NCBI GenBank assembly: GCA_964019425.1
Contig: OZ025798.1
Coordinates: forward strand, 1,116,001-1,180,000
Direction: 5' to 3'
DNA length: 64,000 nt
From: Flectonema sp. DT1601
Taxonomy: Eukaryota; Euglenozoa; Diplonemea; Diplonemida; Diplonemidae
Below are positions 41,461-53,183 of this stretch, one piece after another. The position numbers and the translations under genes are program-made. The notes beneath the pieces were generated by a model. The model made no database searches and was not told the DNA's origin. It saw only the letters and a list, made by a program, of their open reading frames with translations. Within the stretch, counting starts at the first letter, position 1; each line of letters starts with the position of its first letter.

Positions 41461-44399
41461 ATGATCGCTGACGGACTGGTGAGCTCCAGTTCACCAGCGC
41501 AGAATGCGTTGGCAGGTGAACCCGGCAGCACGTACTGTTTTAGTAAAGATTTAGATATCCCATTTAGAGTAAAGTTAGAAGAGTTAGAAGGAATGCTCGT
41601 AACTGAAGGAGTTGTTCCTCAGGATTCGAATGCTGATATGTACGTCATATTAGAGCTTTGGGCTGATGGAAGGAAATTATGCGCCTCAGCCTGCAGTGGA
41701 AGATGTAAGAACAAGAGCAACATGACAAATCGTTATATTTGGCATGACGTAGTTACATTTCCTATTTCAGTATGTGACCTGCCATTAGATACTTTGTTGT
41801 GTTTGACTGTTTGGAGTTCAGAAAGTACGGAACCTGTTGGTGGTACTTCTGTCTATGTCTACTCAACTATCGGACAGCTGAAACGTGGACTTCGTCGACT
41901 TCTTCTTCACACAGGAAAACCCGCAGACGGGGTAGAACCGAGTTCTACTCCTGCGAAGATTAACGAAGACACCTTCTCAACAAGAACTGATAAGATTATG
42001 TTAAAATATTCTTTAAGTCAAATGAGACGTATCGGATGGTTAGATCAATTGACATTCATGGAAGTAAATAAACAAAAGAGAGACTGCGCTGACAACAGTG
42101 AACAACTCGTACTACTAATTGAGTTTCATAAGTTCCAGTTACCAATATATCACGTCTCCCTTCATAGTCAAGTTCCTCATAATTATAAGACTATTCCAAT
42201 GACTGGACTCGTTACTGTTAGAGACCCAGAAATGGATTTATCTGAGTCTCCATGTGAAGTAAAAGCAAACAGAATAATGAAGAGTCGACATCTTATTGTT
42301 GATCCTGACTTGAAACCAAATGCTCAACAGTATGAAAAGCTGCAGGTTATTCTGAGAGGGTCTCCTCTTAAAGGTCCAACACAAGAGAATGGTCACTTGC
42401 TGTGGCAATTCAGATATTTTCTGCGGAAAAACAAGATTGGATTTACAAAGTTCATGCGTTGTGTTGATTGGTCTGATACTCAGGAAGAAGCGATGGCATC
42501 AAAACTAATTCCTGGATGGGGAGGTCTTGTTTTAGAAGAATGTTTAGAGTTGTTGGGAACTGCTTTTAAAAGAATTGATAAAGTACGAAGTCATGCTGTT
42601 GAACGTCTCGACCAGGAGAGTGTTGATATGCTTCTCACTGTTCTACTCCAACTTGTTCAGTCGCTTCGATATGAAAAGGATCCTCTGAACTGTCCGCTAC
42701 TTGAAATGTTAATTCAAAGAGCATCAACACACTGGGAACTCTGTTCAACATTCTACTGGCACTGCTCTGTTGAAACAGATGATGCCAGTCCTGAAATGGC
42801 TAAGATGTTTCGACAGGTAGCTGACAAACTTGTGCATCGCCTTGAGATAAATCAACCAGTATTTCAAGCGAGGTTATTAAAACAAGAAATGATGATGAAA
42901 TGTCTCTCGAGTATTCAGGAGACAAGTTCTGCTGCTGGAGGGCGAGAGAAGAGACGAGAAAAAGCAACCGACATAGTCCGAACTGGAGGTTGTGGTGTTA
43001 CTCAGGTCTTCCAGAGGGTTTGTTTTTATTATTTTTTATCAACAAGTCTTTCACTATTGATTTTTTTCAATAATAAAATCAACAACAACAACAACAGAGA
43101 GGATCTGCTTCACACAACGCTAACGAACCGAAGGATGCGAAGGGAGCTCTTTCATCCATTGGAACGAAGGGATTTGCGATTGCAAAAGCAAGCATAGCTC
43201 ACTTATACAAAGTTGAGGAAAATACTCACCAAGAAGCAAACCAAGAAGAAGAAAGTGCTGCAAATCCAATGGTGTGACATAAAAAATAATATTTACATCA
43301 ACTAATAATCATTTCCTTTAAATTAAAAAAAAAAATCATAACACAGATCTCGACTCCGCTATTCCCCGATACCGAAGTCACTCAAATGCGTCACGATGAT
43401 ATTTATCTATTTAAAAGTGCTAAAATGCCAATGGGTATGTCTCTTTAATAAGTAATATAAAGAACAACAACAACAACAACAAAACAACACAGCAATCTCA
43501 TTCACCAGAGCAGAGCCATCAAGTGACGGTGATAAGAAGCTTTCATTGATGTATAAAGCTGGTGATGATATAAGACAGGATCAGTTAGTACTTCAATTAG
43601 TAACTGTAATGGATAAATTACTCCATAGAGATGGATTGGATTTGAAATTAACCCCTTATAGATGTCTAGCAACTGGTCTTAATGATGGCATAATGGAAAA
43701 GGTTCCAAATGTGACTCCTTTACAAGATATCTTTGATGACATTCATGGTCACTTTCGGAAGTATAATTTTGATGAGAATGGTGAATTTCAATTGACCAAA
43801 GACTGTCTTGACAATTGGATGAAAAGCAATGCTGGATATGCTGTAATCACATTTCTGCTTGGAATTGGGTATGTTTTGTTATTGTTTCTCTCTTCGGGAA
43901 GAAATAAACAAACAAACAAACAAACAAACACACAAACAGTGATCGTCATCTTGAGAACTTACTCGTCACTAAAGACGGTCGATTACTTCACATCGATTTC
44001 GGTTTTATCCTCGGAAGGGATCCAAAGCCGTTTCCACCTCCTCTTAAGTTACGAAAGGAGATGGTTGACGCGATGGGAGGAACGGAGTCAGCTCGATTTA
44101 ATGAATTTAAAAAACTCTGCTGCAGTGCCTTCAACATAATAAGAAAGCATAGTTCACTTGTTATAAATATGCTTGCAATGATGACTGATGCAAGTATTCC
44201 TGACCTAACACCTGATATTAGAGCAACTAAGAATATTTATGCAAAGATTCAAGCTGTTGAAGACAAGCTTCGACTCGACTTGAATGACACAGAAGCAACA
44301 AACTACTTCTTAGAAGTAATTAACGAAGCAATCACAAGTATTTTTGGTAAAATGGGTGATTGGATGCATAAGAAGGCTGTCGCATTCCGTTCTTAACAT
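41461..44399 (+). CDS. VPS34: Class III phosphatidylinositol 3-kinase VPS34
   Basis: Five exons: 41461-43017, 43098-43271, 43347-43434, 43493-43868 and 43940-44396 (TAA at 44394-44396; the next triplet is outside the frame). The total is 883 residues, near the 887 of human PIK3C3. An N-terminal C2 domain (residues about 30-270, RVKLEELEG ... YIWHDVVTFPI), a PIK helical domain (about 310-460, LLWQFRYFLRKNKIGFTKFMRCVDW) and the kinase domain follow in order. In the kinase: MYKAGDDIRQDQLVLQL, catalytic loop DRHLEN (733-738) and HIDFG (749-753), with the class III-type activation segment GRDPKPFPPPLKL. It makes PI3P on endosomes and autophagosomes, usually with VPS15 and Beclin. The four introns (58-80 nt) have repeated AAC or AAAC runs before the AG. 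Confidence 0.96.
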
Positions 44400-44595
44400 G
44401 TCGCTCTAAATCTATTTTGTTTTTTCTTGAATTCGTTTCGATTCGTTTGTTTCATAGTTCGGTATGACTAATGTGAGCTGATCCAATGTACTCTCCACCT
44501 TTTGAACATCGAGAGGAATATTTCTCAGCTCAACTGTAGCTTTTTATTATTCCTATTTGTTCCTTGCCTCTTATGCTATATTGTAGTAGAAAATA

Positions 44596-44655
44596 CTGTA
44601 CGCCTATTTGCGTACAGGCGATGATTTAAAAGCTCAGTCTTGTTAGCAAAGACTG
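44596..44655 (+). other. Two adjacent perfect hairpins, VPS34 3' region
   Basis: CTGTACGC/GCGTACAG (44596-44603 with 44610-44617, 8 bp, loop of 6) and CAGTCTT/AAGACTG (44635-44641 with 44649-44655, 7 bp, loop of 7) in the 524-nt spacer between VPS34 and the glycosidase. The rest of the spacer is T-rich with no gene. Confidence 0.55.
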
Positions 44656-44923
44656 TCAAGAATACACTTGCTTAAGGTACGTCATCCGCAATACACGGAA
44701 CTACTACTTACTTTCACTCAATTCAGTTAAAGAGGTCGCAGTGTGGCCTTTGTTTTTATTACAATCCGTGAGATGATGTTGCATGTAAACACTTACTGCA
44801 TCATATTATTTTAGTTTTGACAGGTGTTCTTATAGTGTGAGGTGTTGTTGTGTTGTTTAGGAATATAATTTAATTATAAAAACATTATTTACAATCCCAA
44901 TAGGTAACTCAAAAACTAACTCA

Positions 44924-47185
44924 ATGCGGTCTTTAGTGGCAGCTTGCTCTCTGCTAGCAGTCTCGAGTGCAGCACCACCTGAGCTTGCGCCACGTCTGCA
45001 GCCATTGCCAGTTGGTTCAATCACTCCAAAAGAGTGGCTTCTGAAGCAACTGACTCTTCAGGCTGAAGGACTGTCTGGACACTTGTCTCAATTCTGGCCT
45101 GATGTGATGTCTTCTATTTGGATTGGAGGAACACACGATCCAGGTCTTCATGAAAGGACACCATATTGGTTAAATGGTGTTGTACCACTCTCATATTTAT
45201 TAAAGAATGCAGGTGTTGAGTTACTTCCAGGATCTAAAGGAATATACAAAGCCCCCTGGGGTGTGAACAGCACTCTCTGCACAACTGGAACTGCTCCAAA
45301 AGGTGCTTCCGTGTTGTCGACTAGCAATGTTGGGAACGCAAAGGAGTGCTGGTCGATGTGTGTAAATGAAGAAGAGTGTGAGGCTTTCTTAGTGACATCC
45401 AACACAAGTTGCAGTCTTTTCGGATCCACAGGTAGCGTCATGGCTTCATCAGATGAGAACTGCTACGGGCAAATGGGAGTGAAGCCGGTCAACGTTACTG
45501 CTCAGGTAGAGAAGTACGTTTCATATGTCCTCTCTCACCAGGCTTCAAATGGTTGGTTAGGACCTGATGACAATGCTGGTAAAGGAGGGCAATACTGGGG
45601 ACCATCAAACATGCTATTCAGTTTGATTCAATATGCTGAAGGTAACGATGACGGTACGAAGTCTACACCAAAGTTTAAACAAGCGACTTCAGCAGTGTTC
45701 CGTCACTTGATGCAACAACAACAACGTATGAAGACAATTCCAATGACTGACTGGGCTCAGTCAAGATGGATTGATATTGTTTACACTTGTGAATGGATGA
45801 TTGACAACGCTGGACTGAGTAGTGAAAATAACACCGCTCTGTACGATCTTTCACTTACTCTTCAACAGCAGGGTCTCGACTGGAATAATTACTTTGAGAC
45901 TTTCGAACCACAAGTAACACAATACGTTCATAACGTTAACAATGCTCAGGCTCTTAAGTCAGCAGCTGTTCAGTACAGATACAACACTTCATCAATGTAT
46001 AAAAACTATACCATGGCTGACTTGAGTCGTCGTAGAATGGAAAACTTAGACGCAAGAGTTGGACTACCAACTGGAATGTTTATCGGTGATGAATGGCTTC
46101 CTCCAAAGCCATTGAGAAGCCCTAGCAGAGGTATTGAATTGTGCGGAGTTGTAGAAGCAATGTTTAGTTATGGAGTTATGTTTTCAATTCACGGTGATCC
46201 AGTGTTTGCTGACCGTGCCGAGAGAATTGCTTACAACGCTCTTCCTGCAACATGGGCTTCACCAACTGGAGGAGATATGTGGGCTCATCAATACCTTCAG
46301 GCAATTAACGAAATAAATGCTATTAAGGCTGACCCTCATGTTTGGACACATGACGGGGATATGGCTGAAACCTACGGTCTGGCTCCTAACTACGGATGCT
46401 GCACTGCTAACTTCAATCAGGGATGGCCAAAGTTTGCTCATAATTTAATATTCATCGATGAGAATGATTTTATTGTAATTGGAATGTATGCTCCTGTTGA
46501 AGCTGTAGTACCAATTGAGGGTCACAAGATCATAATCGATACAAACTATCCATTTGATGATATCGTGAAAGTAACATTTGTAGCAGTGAAGACTATTCAA
46601 CTTAAGTTAAGAATCCCAGGATGGGCAACAACAGCAACAGTTGATGGACAGCCTGCAGCTAATGGAACTTTCTTTAGAGGAACAGTTCAGGCTCATCAAA
46701 CTAAAACTTTTACTATCAACATGAACAGTAAAGTTCGTATTGAGAACCGAGACAATGGAGCAGTTGCTATCCATCACGGAGCTCTCATGTATTCACTTCC
46801 TATTCAACCAAACTACACAGTTTATGGTCATCATTTTGGTAGTGATACTCAAAGTAATGATTATTATCTTAACCCTATCTCTGAGTGGAGGTATGTTCTT
46901 GATGTTGATAGCGAGGATCCTTCGAAATCATTTCAATTCGTAAAGAATGGATATCAACCAGGAACAGCTCCATTCAATCACACTGGATGGCCAACATCTA
47001 TTAAAGCAGTTGTGAGACAGGTTCCAGAAAGTGTTTGGAATATTACAGCAAACTCTGCTTCAGTCCCTCCTACGTCACCAGTTTGTGTGAATGACACGAA
47101 GTGTGATTCACCAAAAACAGTGACGTTAGTTCCTCACGGTGGTACTGAGTTAAGGATTGGGGAGTTCCCTGTATCTGGTTTATAG
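44924..47185 (+). CDS. Secreted GH127-type (DUF1680) glycosidase with PAN-like insert
   Basis: 753 residues, one exon, with a signal peptide (MRSLVAACSLLAVSSA|A). The body matches the beta-L-arabinofuranosidase GH127/DUF1680 family: ITPKEWLLKQL, ERTPYWLNGVVPLSYLL, and the zinc-cysteine centre in pattern, with Glu405-x-Cys407 (ELC) and Cys492-Cys493 (YGCCTAN). In the characterised bacterial enzyme a Glu and three Cys bind zinc and one of the paired Cys is the nucleophile; all four are kept here. Residues about 110-180 carry six cysteines (CTTGTAP ... ECWSMCVNEEECEAF ... CSLFG ... NC) resembling a PAN/apple domain inserted near the N-terminus. The role is probably breakdown of plant or algal arabinose-containing glycans. 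The family is patchy in eukaryotes, so transfer is possible but not shown. Confidence 0.85.
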   Translation: MRSLVAACSLLAVSSAAPPELAPRLQPLPVGSITPKEWLLKQLTLQAEGLSGHLSQFWPDVMSSIWIGGTHDPGLHERTPYWLNGVVPLSYLLKNAGVELLPGSKGIYKAPWGVNSTLCTTGTAPKGASVLSTSNVGNAKECWSMCVNEEECEAFLVTSNTSCSLFGSTGSVMASSDENCYGQMGVKPVNVTAQVEKYVSYVLSHQASNGWLGPDDNAGKGGQYWGPSNMLFSLIQYAEGNDDGTKSTPKFKQATSAVFRHLMQQQQRMKTIPMTDWAQSRWIDIVYTCEWMIDNAGLSSENNTALYDLSLTLQQQGLDWNNYFETFEPQVTQYVHNVNNAQALKSAAVQYRYNTSSMYKNYTMADLSRRRMENLDARVGLPTGMFIGDEWLPPKPLRSPSRGIELCGVVEAMFSYGVMFSIHGDPVFADRAERIAYNALPATWASPTGGDMWAHQYLQAINEINAIKADPHVWTHDGDMAETYGLAPNYGCCTANFNQGWPKFAHNLIFIDENDFIVIGMYAPVEAVVPIEGHKIIIDTNYPFDDIVKVTFVAVKTIQLKLRIPGWATTATVDGQPAANGTFFRGTVQAHQTKTFTINMNSKVRIENRDNGAVAIHHGALMYSLPIQPNYTVYGHHFGSDTQSNDYYLNPISEWRYVLDVDSEDPSKSFQFVKNGYQPGTAPFNHTGWPTSIKAVVRQVPESVWNITANSASVPPTSPVCVNDTKCDSPKTVTLVPHGGTELRIGEFPVSGL

Positions 47186-47363
47186 AATCTTGTGTGGAGT
47201 ATTTTCGTTCTTTCCTTCATTTTTTTTTTTTTTTTTTTTTTTTTTTTCGTTGAATTTCAGCATTATCTTTTATGTGCTGTTTCAAATAACGTACCTCTTT
47301 GCGTGACACAAAAAAAAAAAAAAAAAAAAAAGGATCTTTTTTTGTTTTTTTTTTCCTCCTAAA

Positions 47364-47491
47364 CTTTAGTTGTCTTCAATGTTAGCTTCTGGGCAAAATG
47401 GGGAGCGACTGGGAATTGATCACTTTGCTGAAGCTATGAAACTGCAATCTTCGTGATTGGGTCCTTACTGATGCGAGCTACCCTGGTAGAC
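47364..47491 (+). repeat. Dispersed structured repeat family 1, copy B
   Basis: Aligns to 4459-4583 from CTTTAGTT through TGTTAGCTTCTGGGCAA to the core CAATCTTCGTGATTGGGTCC. The hairpin CAATC/GATTG (47445-47459) is intact with one loop change. The longer hairpin and the closing stem present in copy A are weaker here. Confidence 0.6.
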
Positions 47492-47965
47492 ATTCAGTTT
47501 TTGGATTTTTCTAACTAATAAAAAACTAACTAAACGGCTGTTTAAGTTTTTTTTTTTTTTTTGTTTTAGTGTTCGCAGTGCGCCGACATATATATGTCAT
47601 TCCAAATAGCCTTCCTATGTGACTACTATAAATATACAGGAGGGAACTAACGACGCATAAAAAACCATAGAGTGAATGGAATTCATTCCCTAGCAGATTA
47701 TTGAGGCATCCCCCTGTTGATTACACTCAACGTCTATTGGTTGGTGCTTCCTATTTAAACTGACGGAGTGCAATCCTTTTCAATTGGTCCGATTCTCACT
47801 TTAAAATGATAGAAGTTGATTGTTTGGTTTTGTTTGAATATCCAAATCGTGCGAGGAAGACGATGTTACTTTTGTTTGGTCTTTCTGTTTATTTGAATTG
47901 AGCCAATCGAGCATCATTTTTTTTATTCACTCTTTTCTGAAAAAATCTTCAGATTGGGCCTTATA

Positions 47966-48061
47966 TTGTTGATCACAGGCAGAATCCTGTCGCACGGGAG
48001 AATGATCGCGATATAAATATCGGCTTTATCTGAATAGCTTTTTCCCGCACTTCGAAAGGGA
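47966..48061 (+). repeat. Dispersed spacer repeat family 2, copy B
   Basis: Shares TTGTTGATC(A)CAG(G)CAGAATC and a TTCGAA 85 nt downstream with copy A at 3777. Its 3' part can form TTTCCC/GGGAAA around the TTCGAA. Confidence 0.45.
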
Positions 48062-48612
48062 AATTTCTTTTATTTCTTTTTTTTTTTTTTTATAATTCAA
48101 TTTGTGTCTTTAAAAAAAAAGTTAAAAAAAAAAAAACACATCATCCATGCAAACGTTCTATATTTCTGAAAGATTTTCCTTGATTTTTTCGTATAAAAAA
48201 GGATCCAATATTTTTTTTTTTTTTTTTTTTGAAAATAAAATTATTATTTACTAATGATGTATTCTGACTTTTTGACCTGGGACCCTTTTTCAGTCCTAAT
48301 TCCTAAAATTATGTTCGGTTTTCTACTTAATACTTCGCCTATTAGCCTGCTACATGGAATATTTTTGTGGCTAATTCATCAGTCAACTCGAAGGTTAAAT
48401 CCCCTTAAGTGTTCTTAGCAAAGGGCTTTCTCTGACGGATACCTTTCTGTATCTGCATTGCTGTGTGAATGTGTCTTACGGATGGTAGCAAACCTGTGGT
48501 CACGTCAAACTATATAAACCTTTCCTTTTTTTTCCCTTTAGTCTTAAAATTTTTGTCTGCACGCTTTTTATTAACTAAGTACGTTTGTTATAATAAATCT
48601 CACTTATCTTAC

Positions 48613-48614
48613 AG
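48613..48614 (+). promoter_or_regulatory. Putative trans-splice acceptor AG
   Basis: ATCTCACTTATCTTACAG, 42 nt before the CLC ATG. An upstream ATG at 48640 opens a short frame that ends 27 nt later by TGA, overlapping the start of the CLC frame. Confidence 0.5.
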
Positions 48615-48656
48615 CCCTTTGCTGCTCTGCTAATATAGAAATGCTCCAACTCGTAA

Positions 48657-51600
48657 ATGAAATTATTTGAACCTCTGGTGGAAACCGAAGATGGATCCTC
48701 CGTAAAAAATAACATCTATGAAAGGCTCCCTCCGAGAAATTTAAAAGGGAAAGTAAAAGAAGATGAAGAATGCTTTGCGACGGAAAAGATTGAAAAAATG
48801 AATGACTTTGAGGGTCTGGATTACTGGCCTCCAAAGAATGAAGCGCAGGAGGACACGCCAGAGGTTGCTAGTGACGAGCACTTAAGAGCAAAGTGGTTGT
48901 GCTTTGCATTTATTGGATTATGTTTAGCCTTAGTAAGTTTTACAATGAAACAAAGTATCGAAGGAATAATTCTAGCGCGAGAAGATCTCGTAGCTGATAT
49001 CGTCCTTCACGGGACGGTCCACGAGGAAGTTGACATTTCTATGAGTCAACCATCGGTACAGCAGCCAATCGTGACATCACCGCCTGTCAGCAAGGAGACA
49101 TTTGTTGCCAATTGTACCACACCCGATAATGAGGAGTGCACCTGCACACCCCCCGAACCAACAGTGACTATGCCTGCAACAGTTAATCATCGCATTGTCC
49201 CAACAATAAATTATGTCAAGGGTTGGGCTTTCTGGGCTGGCAGCAGTTGCCTTCTCGTACTCATCGCTTCTTGTATTGTCGTATTCATAGAGCCAGCTGC
49301 TAGTAGTTCTGGTTTACCAGAAGTGATGGCATACTTGAATGGAATTCAATTGAAAAAGGGTCTCGGTAGGCGTGTTGTAGTTTGCAAGTACCTGTCGTGT
49401 CTATTTGCTGTAGCAAGTGGTCTACCTGTTGGACCTGAAGGTCCGATGATCCATTTGGGTGCAATGGTTGGAGCGATACTGACGCAGTCTAAGGACAGCT
49501 CGTTTGGATTCCGAAGAAGGTTTATTTCGGAGGGTGCAAATCGCAAGTTTCGTAGTACTCGCGAAAGACGTGACTTCATCGCGTGTGGAGCAGCCGCTGG
49601 TGTTTCCGCGGCTTTTGGAGCCCCCATGGGTGGTCTTTTATTTGTTATGGAAGAGGTAGCTACCTATTGGGATACGTCTTTAACGTGGTTAATATTCTTC
49701 GGTACAATGATTGCATTCTTTTTCTCAGCACTTCTGATGAGTCTCTTCCACGGATGGAAGCCAACTGGACACGTCTTTGGTGAGCTGACTCAAACAGCGC
49801 AGGTTCTATTTCAGCCTCTTGTTTTAGCCAGAGTAGAAGTTCATATTTTAATAATCATACCTGCTGTCGTTATTGGTGTGATTTGTGGATTCTTAGCAGT
49901 CTTGTTTACCAAAATCAACTTACGGATTGCAGGGTATGTTTTAATTGCTTATTTTTCATACATATCTGGTTAACCAACAACAACAACAACAAAAACAGCT
50001 GGAGACGTAGAGTCATCGCCCCCAACAAATACCTTCGCGTTATTGAACCTTTTTTTCTCGCTTTAGTTTACGGTACTGTGACTTTCGTAATACCGATGTT
50101 TGCTCATTGTCGGAGTGTATGTTATTTATTTCATCCCTAATATGTGTATGCGAGTCTACCGCGAAAAAGCTTTATATAAAAAAAAAACCCCAACAGAATT
50201 ACTCTGCACACAGTGGACCTGCTACCCCAGGAGAGATCGAAGCTGAGGGTGCATTCATCGGATTTCATTGCGACTCTCAGTCTGAGATGTCTCCACTGGC
50301 TACTTTAACAATGAATAGTGGAGAGACGGTAATAAAGCATTTATTTAGTAAAGGTACCTCTGCATCGTTTCCAGGAGGGACAGTGTTTGTGTATATGTTG
50401 TTGTATTTTTGTTTTTCAGCATACGCTGCTGGTAATACGTATGCTTCGGGAGTAGTAATTCCGATACTTGTGATTGGATCAGCTACTGGAAGAACACTCG
50501 GAGAGATCGCCCGCTCAGTACTGCCTAACGTGGTTGGAAATGTCGATTTTATCGATCCGGGAACATTCGCGCTATTGGGAGCAGCAGCATTCTTTGCTGG
50601 TGTCTCAAGACTTACTGTGTCTCTTGCTGTTATTATGGTTGAATTGAGTAATGAACTTTACTGGCTTCCTGCTATGATGTGCTCAATTATTATTGCTAAA
50701 TGGGTTGCTGACTACTACAGTCATTCTCTTTATCACGCAATTATTAAAATGAATAATATGCCATTCCTAGATTCTCAACACGTTCAAGCGCCTCATCTTT
50801 CTAATCACACAGCATTAGAGGTTGCGACTCATCCAGTTGTTGTAGTTTATGAAGAAGAAGAGATGAGTGTTTTAATTGATATCTTAAAGACGAGGCATAA
50901 TGGGTTTCCAGTTGTAGCAGAAGACGGCAGACTGATAGGAATTATAATGAGAATCCAAATAGAAATGTTAGTACTCGCTCAGATTCAAAAAATAGACTTG
51001 TCTTGCGGACTTAATCCAGATACTGAAATGGCACGCGGACTGATTGAAGCAGCTGAACCCCGCGGTAACACTGACGACAGGCTTGCATCATTACTACAGA
51101 CTTGCAGCCTACTGTCAAACGCTCAACTCGAAAAAATAATTTCTTGTCGACGTTACTACTCAAAGTGTCCGTTCTTTGTTAATAAAGACTTTCGTTTATC
51201 TCTAGCTTTTATTATGTTCCAAAGTTTAGGTCTCAGACATCTGATTGTTGTTAACAGTCGTCAACAAGTGATAGGAATGATCACAAGAAAGGATTTGTGT
51301 TGTGTTGATGATCGGCTGAAACAGAGGAACCTTTTAGAAACAGAAACACTGTCTCCACAGCATCGGAGAAGGCTTGAGCACACTCACGGAGGTTCATTCT
51401 TTGAAGGAGCGTTAGTACGAAAGAAGTCAAAAAGAAAGAAATCAAGTGCAGGTGTTGTAATACCCACAGAGTCGGTTGATTCAGACAGCAGTGATGACGG
51501 CAGCCCACAATTTCGACCAGCGTTAGCCACCGCGTCAATGGGAGTACCTCCTTCTAAGTATTCACAAAATAATACAACTCTTCCTTTGCAGTCAATTTTA

Positions 51601-52131
51601 AACCCAACTACTTCATTTCAACTTCCTAATCGAAGACCTTCTGCAGCCCTTCAGAGCCTCGCTAATACAAGTGCTAATGGTTTTGGTTACCACACTCAAA
51701 GTGTTGGTAGTGATAGTCCTCAGACGGATTACTTAACGAGGGCGCAAATCAAAACCGCTCGTTCAGATAGCGGGAGTCCTGGAACATCACCAGCACGAAA
51801 AAATATGCTTGAAAACCCTCAGCAAGGTGTGTTCTCCAATGCGACGTTGTTACCAACTCTCGGAGGTAGTCAGAAAGCTGGTATCCTAACGAGTGACAGT
51901 GGAGGTTTGGGTCTGCAGTCACAACAAAATGGTGTCTTGTTGCCTTCACTTGATCCTCAACAACCTTTGGAAGATGACCAGCGACTTGCATTCTTACTCG
52001 GTGAGAAGACAAAGAGAACGACAACTATTTCAAATGAGAACATCAGACTGCAGCAGGAACTTGATGAAGCTTACCGCGAGTTAGAATTCCAACAGCTCCA
52101 AACAGATAGCCGAAACCCACTCTTACAGTAG
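48657..52131 (+). CDS. CLC chloride channel/exchanger, CLC-6/7-like
   Basis: Exons 48657-49933, 49999-50116 and 50197-52131 give 1109 residues. The CLC pore motifs are present with changes: SSSGLPEV (for GSGIPEV), GPEGPMIHLGA (for GKEGPMIH) and FGAPMGGLLFVMEE. The FRSTRERRDFIACGAAAGVSAAFGAP stretch matches the lysosomal CLC-6/7 branch. The gating glutamate and the internal proton-pathway glutamate are both present, as in Cl-/H+ exchangers. Two CBS domains follow (about 735-800 and 870-930: FPVVAEDGRLIGIIMR; LRHLIVVNSRQQVIGMITRKDL). A long Ser/Asn-rich tail ends in a short coiled coil. It probably acts in endo-lysosomal membranes. The Cys-rich loop near 160-175 (CTTPDNEECTCTPP) between the first two membrane helices is unusual. 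Confidence 0.92.
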
Positions 52132-53183
52132 AGCATTTAGGTTTTGTAGGCAAACCTTTACTTCCCTCACTTCCCTGATTCCGTTTGTTGTGTTATTTGT
52201 TGTTTCGTTTTTTCTGTTGTCCGACAACCGTCAGATATGTCCAAAACAATCTTTTTTAATAAATAAGACTTTTTTATAATTTTCGCAAAAAAAAATAACC
52301 AGCTTACAGATTCCTACTTTGGCTGGTCTCTTTAGTAATATACTGAGGAAGAAGTTTCTATGGCTTTCCGTAAAGGTGATCTTGTTCTGCATCGAACTCG
52401 AGGTGTGCCACAGCAGCGGAGCTGTAAAAGTGTCAATCAGGAGGAGAATTTCTTATTATTTTTTTTTCTCTCTTAATTTTGTCTTTCCAAGCCGTGTTTG
52501 ATTTCCTTTACTACATAAAAAGTAAAGAGTTTTGTTCATTTTGTCTTCTTCACTATGTTTTTTTTTTTTTTCTTCTTATTCGCAACCAATTCCCCCACGA
52601 TCAAAAAAAAAAAAAAAAAAAAAACACACACACACCCATTTTTTTTTGTATGGTTGCTCTTAAGCGCTTGTAGCAGGGAAGACTGTAGTAAACAAGCAAC
52701 CTGTCGTTGTCTTTATTTTTTTTTTAAAAAATTTATTATTTTACTATAATAACAAAAAAAAATAAAAAAATACCAATAACGGTATGTCGTACTGGATTGT
52801 TAATTAATTATTTCATCACTTTTCTTCCGTAATAAATGTTTACATCAGATGTACTTGAATGATTGTTGTTTTCCATCCTAGTATCGCTTTGTGTCTGTCT
52901 AAATCTATATAAAATACACCTTGTCAAATCCAAGGCTAAATATAAGTAAAAGTATTATAGCCCTCTGGGTACAAAAGTCCTTCAATAAGGCAGGTGTTTG
53001 TTTTTTTTTATTATTAATTATTATAAGGCATTCGGTTACTGTCAAAACAAAGCAATCAGGATGTTCCTGTGAAGAAGGGAAATCCTATGTATTAGAAGCT
53101 ACAGAAAAACGAAATATTGTTCCTTTTATAATCTGAGTCACATACACTATTCATACTATTCATCAGGTTGGAGGACGTTTTAA
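52132..53183 (+). other. 1.05 kb spacer
   Basis: AGGTTT/AAACCT (52139-52157) forms a perfect 6-bp hairpin 8 nt after the CLC stop, and GTTGT-CCG-ACAAC lies further on. The rest is T and A runs. Short frames between 52319 and 53136 have no recognisable content. An ATTCATCAG acceptor lies about 19 nt before the F-box gene start. Confidence 0.5.

Larger units (their letters stand above)
47186..48656 (+). other. 1.5 kb spacer with both dispersed repeats
   Basis: Holds copy B of the family 1 repeat (47364-47491) and copy B of family 2 (47966-48061), long T and A runs, and a 7-bp stem ATTAGCC/GGCTAAT around 48339-48375. No open reading frame of note. An AG acceptor at 48613-48614 precedes the CLC gene. 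Confidence 0.55.
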
